Assembly: GCA_030606845.1 (NCBI GenBank)
Contig: JAUWFP010000178.1
Coordinates: 1-5,068 of the forward strand
DNA length: 5,068 nucleotides
Direction of reading: 5' to 3'
Origin: Anaerolineales bacterium
GTDB lineage: Bacteria > Chloroflexota > Anaerolineae > Anaerolineales > E44-bin32
The notes beneath the pieces are model-generated. The model was not told the DNA's origin, searched no databases, and saw only the letters and a program-made list of their open reading frames with translations. Shown here piece by piece: positions 1 through 5,068 of this stretch (its first letter is position 1; each line of letters starts with the position of its first letter). The position numbers were made by a program, and so were the translations under genes.

Positions 1-84
1 GACTATGTCGAAGATGAGGGTGTGGTCTTCCGTCCAATTGAGGACAGCACACCCATCGAAATCGACGAGGAAGTTAGCGCCTGA
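1..84 (+). CDS. C-terminal end of an unidentified protein (5' end outside window)
   Basis: Frame 1 is open from the first base to a TGA at 82-84 and encodes 27 residues, beginning DYVEDEGVVF and ending EIDEEVSA. The tail is strongly acidic and low in complexity, as in many bacterial C-termini. No domain can be recognised and I do not assign a function. A second plus frame is also open across this stretch (to about 163), but its translation looks less protein-like. The call also fits the hairpin at 120-143, whose T-richer side lies downstream of this gene. The gene converges on recN. That it is coding is an inference from reading frame and composition. Confidence 0.5.
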   Translation, partial: DYVEDEGVVFRPIEDSTPIEIDEEVSA

Positions 85-119
85 GGGGGTAGTTGGTAGT
101 TCCAAGATCAGTAAGTTTC

Positions 120-143
120 GGGGCTGTCCTAAAGGGCAGCCCC
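120..143 (+). terminator. Hairpin terminator between converging genes
   Basis: A 10-bp stem with one G-T pair encloses a TAAA loop: GGGGCTGTCC pairs with GGGCAGCCCC. On the plus strand the stem is followed by TTATGTTTAAAT, a loose T-rich tract, so it best fits a Rho-independent terminator for the gene ending at 84. It also lies 25 bases past the recN stop. On the minus strand the following bases (GAAACTTACT) lack a good U-tract, so termination of the recN operon here is possible but weaker. Confidence 0.75.
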
Positions 144-167
144 TTATGTTTAAATATGTGTAGGGGG

Positions 168-1922
168 CTACTGTTCTTTCGTCACGTCACCCGATTGCGC
201 TTCAATCTTACCGGCGCTGGCTGTGTAGAGCAGTTCAGTGGCGCTCTCGAGGTTTGGCTGTGTCACGCCTCCCAACATCGACGCCATTTCCGTTATCCGT
301 TCCGAGTCACTTAAAGAGTGCGTAAGCGTAATTGTGCGTTCACCTTTTACTTGCTTTTCAACTTTGAAATGCTGATCTCCGAACGATGCCAATTGCGGGA
401 GATGGGTGATACAAAGCACCTGGTGTTTTGGTGTTAATTTCCACAATTTCTCCCCGATGATCGCCCCGACTCTGCCGCCGATCCCCTGGTCGATCTCATC
501 AAAAATCAACGTTGGCGTTTGATCGGCTTGCGCCAGGATGCCCTTTAATCCGAGCATAAGGCGTGACGTTTCGCCGCCTGAGGCGACCTTCGCCAGTGGT
601 TTTAACCCTTCGCCGGGATTAGGAGCGACCAGAAACTCGATATGATCCAGCCCGGTTGGGCCAAGGGCGACACGCTGGTCGCCGATAGGGGCTCCATCAG
701 GATCGTCATCCCAGTGTTGGGCGAGACCGAATTTAGCCCCTTTCATCTGTAAATCTGCCAATTCATGCTCGATTGCCTTTGCCAGGCGCTTTCCAGCCTC
801 TTCTCGGATCTGGGTAAGCTGCTCGCCAAGCTTGCCCAGGCGATCAAGGAGCGCACCTTCCTCCTCTGTTAATTCTTTCAGACGTTCTTCTGCATGGGTA
901 ATATTCTCCATGTCTTCTCTTGCAGTTTCGGTCTGGGAAAGAACGGCTTCAATACTTCCCCCATATTTGCGCTTCAGGGTGATGATCATGTTCAAACGCT
1001 CTTCGACTTCGTCCAGTCGATGTGGGTTGAACATGATTTCCTCACGGTAAAGGCGAAGCCGCCGGATGAGCTCGGACACTTGCTCAATGATAGATTGCGC
1101 CTGAGCTTGTGAATCGGCCATGCTCGGGTCAATTTTGGCTAAACTAGACGTGGAATGTACGACTCGCCCAAGAAGATCGGCGGCTGATTCTTGGTCCTCA
1201 ATCTGCCCGTCAAGCGCCGTGATCGCCTCCTCGGTTTGATGTGCAAGTTGTTCAGCGTTCGCCAAGCGGGAGCGCTCATCAAGCAAAGTCTCATCCTCTC
1301 CGGGCTGTAAATTGGCCGACTCAACCTCGTTGATCTGAAAGGTGAGGAACTCAATCTTTCTGGCGGAATCTTGTTCCTGTTTGCGCAGTTGTTCAAGCTG
1401 ACGGCGGACTTCCCCCAGGGTTTGATATTGCTCTTTGTACGACTGGAGAATGTCGTTGTCGGAAGCATATCGATCCAAGAGAAGGATGTGCTCGCGCACC
1501 CGCAGCAGGCTGAGGTGCTCGGATTGACCATGGACATCTACCAGCAACTCCCCTATTTCTGAGAGCAAGCCAAGTGTGACGACGCGGCCATTCACGCGGC
1601 AGATATTCCGCCCCTCGCGCCGGATTTCCCGCCCAAGAAGAAGTTGTTCTGGGTCGTCAAGCAAACCTTCCTGGTCCAGGATTCGATTGACCAACTCTTG
1701 GGTGGATGGATCGAGATCGAAAAGCCCTTCGATCAAGGCTATATTAGATTCGGTGCGGACGAAGGTGCTCTCCGCCCGACCGCCCAGAAGCATCTCCACG
1801 GCATCTATGATGATGGATTTACCGGCGCCAGTTTCGCCCGTGAAGACGACAAAGCCCGGCTTCAAGGTGAGCCGCAAATCTTCGATAATGGCGAAATCTC
1901 TGATGTGAAGTTCTTTTAACAT
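168..1922 (-). CDS. recN: DNA repair protein RecN
   Basis: SMC-like ATPase of 584 residues that acts early in recombinational repair of double-strand breaks, in the cytoplasm on DNA. All head-domain motifs are visible: Walker A GETGAGKS at 29-36, the HGQ segment at 131-133, ABC signature SGGE at 448-451, Walker B LIFDE with D475/E476, and the H-loop histidine H507 in CITHLPQ. The middle, about 155-385, is rich in charged heptads and forms the coiled-coil arms. It includes HRLDEVEERL and KRKYGG, which are characteristic of RecN and separate it from SMC and RecF. The length is normal for the family (about 550-580). The start is fixed by the conserved opening LKELHIRDFAIIEDL. No clear Shine-Dalgarno precedes it, and the upstream gene stops 8 nt before, so translation is probably coupled. 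The stop is TAG. It is the last gene of the minus-strand cluster. Confidence 0.97.
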   Translation of the reverse strand: MLKELHIRDFAIIEDLRLTLKPGFVVFTGETGAGKSIIIDAVEMLLGGRAESTFVRTESNIALIEGLFDLDPSTQELVNRILDQEGLLDDPEQLLLGREIRREGRNICRVNGRVVTLGLLSEIGELLVDVHGQSEHLSLLRVREHILLLDRYASDNDILQSYKEQYQTLGEVRRQLEQLRKQEQDSARKIEFLTFQINEVESANLQPGEDETLLDERSRLANAEQLAHQTEEAITALDGQIEDQESAADLLGRVVHSTSSLAKIDPSMADSQAQAQSIIEQVSELIRRLRLYREEIMFNPHRLDEVEERLNMIITLKRKYGGSIEAVLSQTETAREDMENITHAEERLKELTEEEGALLDRLGKLGEQLTQIREEAGKRLAKAIEHELADLQMKGAKFGLAQHWDDDPDGAPIGDQRVALGPTGLDHIEFLVAPNPGEGLKPLAKVASGGETSRLMLGLKGILAQADQTPTLIFDEIDQGIGGRVGAIIGEKLWKLTPKHQVLCITHLPQLASFGDQHFKVEKQVKGERTITLTHSLSDSERITEMASMLGGVTQPNLESATELLYTASAGKIEAQSGDVTKEQ

Positions 1923-1930
1923 GTCATGAA

Positions 1931-2473
1931 TTAGAGCTTGATGGCCCCGAGGCGGTAGTACATCGTACTGATGATCAAAAAACCGTATCCTAGAGGCCAG
2001 GCGAAACCAAAGAGCATGGCGCTGATGAAGCCCGGCTCAAGGTCGACGCCCAACGCGAAATAAGTGAAGAAGGGAAACAAGTGGAAGCCCAAATAGAGAA
2101 GCACCCCCAGGATTCCACCAACGATACATGTTATCGTGAGTTGGCGGCTGCGGCGCTTTTTCACAGCAAAGCGAATAAGTTCGGCAACGCCACCGCCGAT
2201 GATCGGGGCTACAAACAGCCCCCAGAATCCTAGAAGGTCCAGAAGCGCCGTAGCAATACCGACGGAAATTAGTGCAATTGCACCGGCGATAGGCAGATCA
2301 ATTGCGGTGGATGTTTCGAAAACCTTCTGATGCCCGCGAATACACTCGCGGCAGCGGTACCCAACCGGGGTTTGAACGGCGCATATAGGACAGATGGGTT
2401 TGTCGCAGTGGTTGCACCGCAGGGCCGTTTCCACGTTGGGGTGGTTGGCACAAGTGAGTGGTTGCTCTGTCAT
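1931..2473 (-). CDS. B-box-type zinc finger, multi-pass membrane protein
   Basis: A 180-residue protein in two parts. Residues 8-48 form a treble-clef/B-box-like zinc-binding segment with C8, H11, C20, C23, C28, C31, C41, C44 and H48, enough ligands for two zinc ions. The remainder is a membrane domain with hydrophobic segments at about 60-82, 84-103, 113-140 and 148-173. A basic KKRRSR loop near 105-110 suggests that loop is cytoplasmic. Similar N-terminal fingers occur ahead of membrane domains, including rhomboid proteases, in Chloroflexota and Actinomycetota. Here no rhomboid GxSG or catalytic histidine motif is present, so no protease activity is claimed. The ATG overlaps the NAD kinase stop as ATGA (2470-2473), and a weak AGG lies upstream of it, pointing to translational coupling. 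The substrate or partner is unknown. The finger could mediate protein contacts at the membrane. Confidence 0.85.
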   Translation of the reverse strand: MTEQPLTCANHPNVETALRCNHCDKPICPICAVQTPVGYRCRECIRGHQKVFETSTAIDLPIAGAIALISVGIATALLDLLGFWGLFVAPIIGGGVAELIRFAVKKRRSRQLTITCIVGGILGVLLYLGFHLFPFFTYFALGVDLEPGFISAMLFGFAWPLGYGFLIISTMYYRLGAIKL

Positions 2474-3342
2474 GTTACCTGGCTCGTGGAGGGGTTTTGG
2501 TTCATATGTGAGGTCAAATTTCGATAGAAATAATCCGGATCCTGAAAGCGCACGAAGAGGGCGACATATTCGCTGGCGTAGGCTCTAACGATATCTCGGT
2601 CCTGCAGTTGAACCGGTTCGTGGCCATCCATGCTCAGGGAAGCCATGTGGTCTGTTTTTACCACAATACGCACTTTGGAGCCTTCGTGCAGCACGATCGC
2701 TCGATCAATAGAAAGGTGAGGGGCGACTGGAACGAGCAAGATATTGCGTAAAATCGGCGGGAGGACCGGGCCCCCGGCGGCGAGCGCGTATGCCGTCGAG
2801 CCGGTTGGGGTGGACACGATCAACCCGTCGGCGACGTAAGTCGTCAGGGGATGGCCATCGATCTCGGCCGTGAGGAACACCGGGCGCACCATTTCGCCGC
2901 GCCCGACAACGCACTCGTTCAGCACATCCCACGAGCCAAGAAGCTCGTCGCCCCGCAGGTGTTCGGCGCGAAGCATCATCCGGGTTTCGAGCCAGTAGTC
3001 GCCGCGCAGGACTCTCTCCAGTGCGGGTTTCCAATCATTACGGCCGATTTCAATAAGGAATCCCAATCCGCCAAGGTTTATTCCTAGGATAGGCACGTTG
3101 TTTGGGGCGCATAGGTGGACAGAGCGCAACATGGTGCCGTCTCCGCCAAGAGCGATCATCAAGTCGAAGTCGCCGGCGTTAACTCGGCTGCGAAGCGTTT
3201 CGTCAAAAAGTAAGCCTGAATATGCATCCAGGCCCTGACTGGAGAGGAATTCGGAGATATCGATCGCGGCTTCTTGAGCGCCGTCCATTTTAGGATGGAG
3301 GGCGATGACGATCCGCTTTGGGGGGGCATCAGGGTTGATCAT
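2470..3342 (-). CDS. nadK: NAD kinase (NAD(+)/NADH kinase)
   Basis: Phosphorylates NAD to NADP with ATP or polyphosphate; this is the only known route to NADP. From the chosen ATG the protein has 290 residues, normal for the family. Motifs: GGDGT at 66-70 with catalytic D68, INLGGLGFL at 88-96, the NE pair N142/E143, and the diagnostic block ADGLIVSTPTGSTAYALAAG at 171-190 followed by GP. PVAPHL at 205-210 and SMDG at 237-240 complete the C-terminal beta-rich domain. Two starts are possible: ATG at 3342, or GTG at 3378 (302 residues), which sits 2 nt after the upstream stop. I prefer ATG because the extra 12 residues (MQRIRRALIINT) have no family counterpart and a TATAAT box lies between the two starts. 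Neither start has a good Shine-Dalgarno. The TGA stop overlaps the next gene's ATG by four bases. Confidence 0.95.
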   Translation of the reverse strand: MINPDAPPKRIVIALHPKMDGAQEAAIDISEFLSSQGLDAYSGLLFDETLRSRVNAGDFDLMIALGGDGTMLRSVHLCAPNNVPILGINLGGLGFLIEIGRNDWKPALERVLRGDYWLETRMMLRAEHLRGDELLGSWDVLNECVVGRGEMVRPVFLTAEIDGHPLTTYVADGLIVSTPTGSTAYALAAGGPVLPPILRNILLVPVAPHLSIDRAIVLHEGSKVRIVVKTDHMASLSMDGHEPVQLQDRDIVRAYASEYVALFVRFQDPDYFYRNLTSHMNQNPSTSQVT

Positions 3343-3349
3343 CGTGTTT

Positions 3350-3355
3350 ATTATA
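3350..3355 (-). promoter_or_regulatory. Possible internal -10 box before nadK
   Basis: The minus strand reads TATAAT exactly, ending 7 nt before the nadK ATG at 3342, so transcription would begin at or next to the A of the ATG and give a leaderless mRNA. The -35 region is poor: TGTGCA, 18 nt upstream, matches 3 of 6 bases of TTGACA. This is a motif match only. An AT-rich start region within an operon could produce it by chance. Confidence 0.4.
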
Positions 3356-3380
3356 AGCGCACGTCTTATCCTCTGCACAC

Positions 3381-3890
3381 TCAGACGAGGGATTGGTCAC
3401 AGGATGAAAGGTAGCCGCAGGCTCGACACCTGCCCGGGGAATTGTGAGATCGGTCTGGAGATAAATCCTGCGCTTTTCGTAAGGTCCCCAAGGTTTGTAA
3501 AAGGTCCTTCCGTAAAGCGTGGGTGTACTGAAGCTTGAAAGCGCTATCGGCATATTTGAGTATGCCATACGCAGGGCGCTCCCCCGTGGTGGTTTCAACC
3601 AGGTGACAATAGGCGGCTAGTTGAAGTACGTGCGAGCGATGAGGGCTTTGGGGAGCTCGACCGGATTTCACCTCGACTGGGATGCGGCTTCGGCCCCGCT
3701 GAACGAGGTAATCAGGTCGCCCGGTCAGACCTAAGTCGGGGTCATACAGAGGTTCGGTAACAGGAATTAATCGTGAAGTGTCGAGAGAGACCAGGCGACC
3801 GGCGGGGATTCCCAATACTTTTAAGCGACGCCGGCTGAATAGTATCAGCAGCACTCCCAACACAAGCAATGACAGGATAAGTGCCGGCAT
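3381..3890 (-). CDS. Cas4-like PD-(D/E)XK nuclease, C-terminal part with catalytic core
   Basis: A 169-residue protein. It opens with a transmembrane helix at about 3-18, followed by basic SRRRLK, so the C-terminal part should lie in the cytoplasm. The nuclease core follows: GRPD with D60, EVK with E73 and K75, and QLAAY (Q90, Y94), the motif order of RecB/Cas4/Dna2-type nucleases. Near the end C155, C158 and C164 in a C-x2-C-x5-C pattern match the last three Fe-S ligands of Cas4. The first cysteine and the GxxxH motif of the fold are missing here and lie in the preceding reading frame at 3894-4139. The ATG is one codon past that frame's TGA and in the same frame. A weak GGA upstream could serve re-initiation. 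Alone it would be an incomplete nuclease. No cas1, cas2 or CRISPR repeat is in view, so a CRISPR role is not supported. Confidence 0.85.
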   Translation of the reverse strand: MPALILSLLVLGVLLILFSRRRLKVLGIPAGRLVSLDTSRLIPVTEPLYDPDLGLTGRPDYLVQRGRSRIPVEVKSGRAPQSPHRSHVLQLAAYCHLVETTTGERPAYGILKYADSAFKLQYTHALRKDLLQTLGTLRKAQDLSPDRSHNSPGRCRACGYLSSCDQSLV

Positions 3891-3893
3891 AGG

Positions 3894-4139
3894 TCATCCA
3901 GAGAGGGTTGAAACGAAAGCGATGGCGGCCAGGACGATGGCGGTGAGGATGGCCAGGATTCCAAGGGTTCGGGTCCATCGCCAGAGAACGACCTGCAGCC
4001 CATGATGCTGGTGCCATCGTATTCCCTGAGCGAGGGATTCTACGTTCTCGGGCGGAATGTCAAGGCGCGAGTACCACCATGCCCGTTGGCAGAACACGAA
4101 AGCGGCGATTTCGGATGCCCGGATTGTGTATGCGCGCAA
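3894..4139 (-). CDS. Cas4-like nuclease, N-terminal part plus transmembrane helix
   Basis: An 81-residue product from a TTG start. Residues 7-47 match the start of Cas4-type nucleases: RASEIAAFVFCQRAWWY with C17, the expected first Fe-S ligand, then GIRWH with G39 and H43, the GxxxH motif that helps bind metal. A basic stretch (WRWTRT) and a transmembrane helix at about 58-79 follow, predicting a cytoplasmic N-terminus. The frame ends at TGA (3894-3896), directly after the helix. The TTG start lies 3 nt after the translin stop and is supported by AAAGGA (minus strand, 4150-4155) 10 nt upstream. No other start codon fits in front of the conserved segment. It cannot be a nuclease alone because the D, ExK and remaining cysteines are in the next frame. 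Confidence 0.8.
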   Translation of the reverse strand: MRAYTIRASEIAAFVFCQRAWWYSRLDIPPENVESLAQGIRWHQHHGLQVVLWRWTRTLGILAILTAIVLAAIAFVSTLSG

Positions 4140-4142
4140 GAT

Positions 4143-4778
4143 TTAAATTTCCTTTAGTCGCTTCTCAACAGATAACAGAGCGCGCTTCAACTCGCCCTGC
4201 TGGAATGTTGTCGTCAGGTCGCCCCGGGTCCGCTCGGTCACGCCCCGCACCATGTCGGTAATCCGTCTCAGATTGTGGGTTAGGGCGTCAGGGAAATCGA
4301 TCGTGACAAGCAGGCCGTAGATATCATCCATCATTTCCAGGAGGCGCTCCGCCTCCGCCAGGTCATCGCGGCGCAGGACGTCGAGGGTTCGACGGCGGAG
4401 CTCGCCTGCCGCTTCGCCAAGGCCTCCCAGATAGGGAACGAACCCTATGCGCAGTTCTTCGGGTTCGGGGAGCGGCTCGCCGGCGACGAGCCGGTACACA
4501 ATGCTCGCCTCGGCAAACTCCTTGAGCGCTGACTGTGTGTATCCTGCTTTGTAGAGATCAGGAAATGGCGCCAGTTCAGTGCTCAGAAGATCGACAAGTT
4601 CTGATGCTTCTTTGATGAGATCTTTGGCGAGTTCAAATTCCTCGCGATGAACGGCGCGGATGGCTTTTGAGCAGAAACGGATGAGCGAGCGCGAGCGTTG
4701 GAGGGCCTGGTCGCGAGCGGTGTTTTTTTCTTCCAGGTGCTGCCGGATTCTGTCGCCGATTTGATCAAGATTTTTCAT
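4143..4778 (-). CDS. Translin/TRAX-family protein
   Basis: A 211-residue, almost all-helical protein of the translin family. In eukaryotes translin binds RNA and single-stranded DNA and, with TRAX, forms the C3PO endoribonuclease. Recognition rests on the order of conserved blocks: SLIRFCSKAIRAVHREEFELA at about 31-51, YTQSALKEFAEA at 80-91, LGGLGEAAGELRRR at 117-130, then IYGLLVTIDFPDAL and NLRRITDMVRGVTERTRGDL up to 188. E87 and E90 (ExxE spacing) and D152 fall where TRAX has its catalytic acids, by my alignment from memory. The ATG at 4778 is preceded by GAGGGA, four bases away. A longer frame to 4922 exists but would lie wholly over the DUF3467 gene and lacks conservation. It overlaps the upstream gene by 14 nt. 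Such proteins are often loosely annotated. Its biochemical role in bacteria is unclear to me. Confidence 0.85.
   Translation of the reverse strand: MKNLDQIGDRIRQHLEEKNTARDQALQRSRSLIRFCSKAIRAVHREEFELAKDLIKEASELVDLLSTELAPFPDLYKAGYTQSALKEFAEASIVYRLVAGEPLPEPEELRIGFVPYLGGLGEAAGELRRRTLDVLRRDDLAEAERLLEMMDDIYGLLVTIDFPDALTHNLRRITDMVRGVTERTRGDLTTTFQQGELKRALLSVEKRLKEI
4150..4155 (-). promoter_or_regulatory. Ribosome binding site for the TTG-started nuclease N-part
   Basis: AAAGGA on the minus strand, within the last codons of the translin gene and 10 nt before TTG 4139. It supports an unusual TTG start. No ATG or GTG is available ahead of the conserved Cas4-like segment. Confidence 0.55.
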
Positions 4779-5068
4779 CAGTTCCCTCGTCTTCAGGTTC
4801 ATCTGAATGCGGTATAAAAAGCTGGTCGGCCAGTGTATTGCTCTTGGGTAGTTCAATTTCGCCATGCTGGGATTCGAAACGTCCCATATGATCGCTGAGT
4901 GCACGAAGAAGGAGCTTGGCATTAAAGGCAGTCATCACCACGCGGGCCTGCACACGAGCCTGTGGAATTTGCGGCATGACCTGTGCTAAGTCGATCACGA
5001 TATCAGAGCGTGAATTTGTAATCAGGGCAAAGTTGGCGTAAGTGGGCGTTAAATCGGCGGGAAGGTGG
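4765..5068 (-). CDS. DUF3467 family protein (N-terminus outside window)
   Basis: The frame stays open to the window edge, so the GTG at 4998 is internal and not the start. One hundred residues are visible, starting HLPADLTPTYANF. The segment YANFALITNSRSDIVID, then QVMPQIPQARVQARVVMT and a helix with LLLRALSDHMGRFESQHGEIELP, is the typical layout of DUF3467 (PF11950), a small family of about 100 residues with unknown function. Only a few N-terminal residues should be missing. The tail ends in acidic EPEDEGTDEKS. Its 3' end overlaps the translin start by 14 nt, so the two are probably co-translated. The operon promoter must lie beyond the window. Confidence 0.85.
   Translation of the reverse strand, partial: HLPADLTPTYANFALITNSRSDIVIDLAQVMPQIPQARVQARVVMTAFNAKLLLRALSDHMGRFESQHGEIELPKSNTLADQLFIPHSDEPEDEGTDEKS
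4783..4788 (-). promoter_or_regulatory. Ribosome binding site deciding the translin start
   Basis: GAGGGA on the minus strand, 4 nt before ATG 4778 and inside the 3' end of the DUF3467 gene. It is the clearest Shine-Dalgarno in the window and favours the 211-residue start over the longer frame from 4922. Confidence 0.65.

Larger units (their letters stand above)
3381..4139 (-). other. Composite membrane-hairpin Cas4-like nuclease frame, broken by one TGA
   Basis: The two nuclease parts share one frame (start-to-start distance 249 nt, divisible by three). If the TGA at 3894-3896 were a sense codon, the product would have 252 residues: N-terminal Cys/GxxxH segment, helix, very short loop, helix, catalytic core and three-cysteine end. 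By the positive-inside rule both soluble parts face the cytoplasm and the stop sits in the outer loop of the hairpin. Motifs on both sides are intact, so any interruption is recent or tolerated. TGA also ends nadK inside an ATGA overlap, so a recoded TGA is unlikely. Whether this is a split gene, a mutation or an error cannot be settled from the sequence. Confidence 0.75.

Noticed and set aside
1139..1537. 132-residue minus-strand frame inside recN
   Set aside because: It overlaps the coiled-coil region of recN in another frame, has biased composition and no recognisable domain. The recN frame is certain.
1576..1919. Two plus-strand frames antisense to the recN head domain
   Set aside because: They are shadows of the conserved Walker A-containing region, with arginine/serine-rich, domain-free translations and no ribosome binding site.
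2705..3034. 109-residue minus-strand frame inside nadK
   Set aside because: It is a frame-shifted, arginine-rich shadow of the GC-rich nadK core, which carries all the expected motifs in the main frame.
3410..3440. tRNA T-arm-like stem on the minus strand (GCAGG, 7-nt loop, CCTGC)
   Set aside because: It lies in the codons around C155-C158 of the nuclease. The loop does not match the TTCRA consensus, and no acceptor, D or anticodon arms are present.
3894..3896. TGA read as selenocysteine or under a recoded genetic code
   Set aside because: No convincing SECIS-type hairpin follows the TGA; the best pairing is about 5 bp around a long loop. TGA also ends nadK in a normal ATGA overlap and ends the plus-strand gene at 84. 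No cysteine-equivalent position is expected in a membrane loop.
3381..4139. Evidence of a CRISPR-Cas system from the Cas4-like motifs
   Set aside because: No repeats, cas1/cas2 or other cas genes appear, and the protein has transmembrane helices. Cas4-like is used only as a fold name.
4779..4922. 48-residue N-terminal extension of the translin protein
   Set aside because: It lies over the DUF3467 coding sequence and matches nothing in the family. GAGGGA and the family length favour ATG 4778.
4765..4998. DUF3467 gene starting at GTG 4998
   Set aside because: The frame stays open upstream and encodes the conserved YANFALITNSRSDI segment, so the start is beyond the window.

Overview
The window looks like a housekeeping stretch of a Chloroflexota genome, most likely from an Anaerolineae-type bacterium. 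This rests on recognising the gene set from memory (DUF3467, bacterial translin, membrane Cas4-like nuclease, NAD kinase, B-box membrane protein, recN), not on a database search. GC content is moderate. There are no mobile elements, CRISPR repeats or RNA genes.

Layout: positions 1-84 are the 3' end of an unidentified plus-strand gene. A short intergenic gap (85-167) follows, with a strong 10-bp hairpin at 120-143 between converging genes. The rest of the window is one tightly packed minus-strand cluster. In transcription order it runs: DUF3467 protein (5' end beyond the window), translin/TRAX-family protein, N-terminal part of a Cas4-like nuclease, C-terminal part of the same nuclease fold, NAD kinase, B-box zinc-finger membrane protein, RecN. 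Junctions are 14 nt overlap, 3 nt gap, 3 nt gap, 2 or 38 nt gap depending on the NAD kinase start, 4 nt ATGA overlap, and 8 nt gap. This is the spacing of an operon with translational coupling. A TATAAT box just before the NAD kinase ATG could add an internal promoter giving a leaderless mRNA.

The most unusual point is the nuclease. Positions 3381-4139 form one continuous reading frame broken by a single TGA at 3894-3896. The N-terminal part carries the first Cas4-type cysteine and the GxxxH motif, then a transmembrane helix. The C-terminal part starts with a second transmembrane helix and carries the GxPD, ExK and QxxxY motifs and the last three cysteines. Together they make a membrane-hairpin-tethered PD-(D/E)XK nuclease with a four-cysteine Fe-S cluster. 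The stop falls at the tip of the hairpin, and an ATG lies one codon beyond it. It is either a natural split gene joined by re-initiation, a recent nonsense mutation, or a sequence error.

Functionally, several members point to nucleic acid handling: RecN in double-strand break repair, a Cas4-like nuclease, and a translin-family nucleic-acid-binding protein that keeps acidic residues at positions resembling the TRAX RNase site. NAD kinase supplies NADP. The roles of DUF3467 and the B-box membrane protein are unknown.
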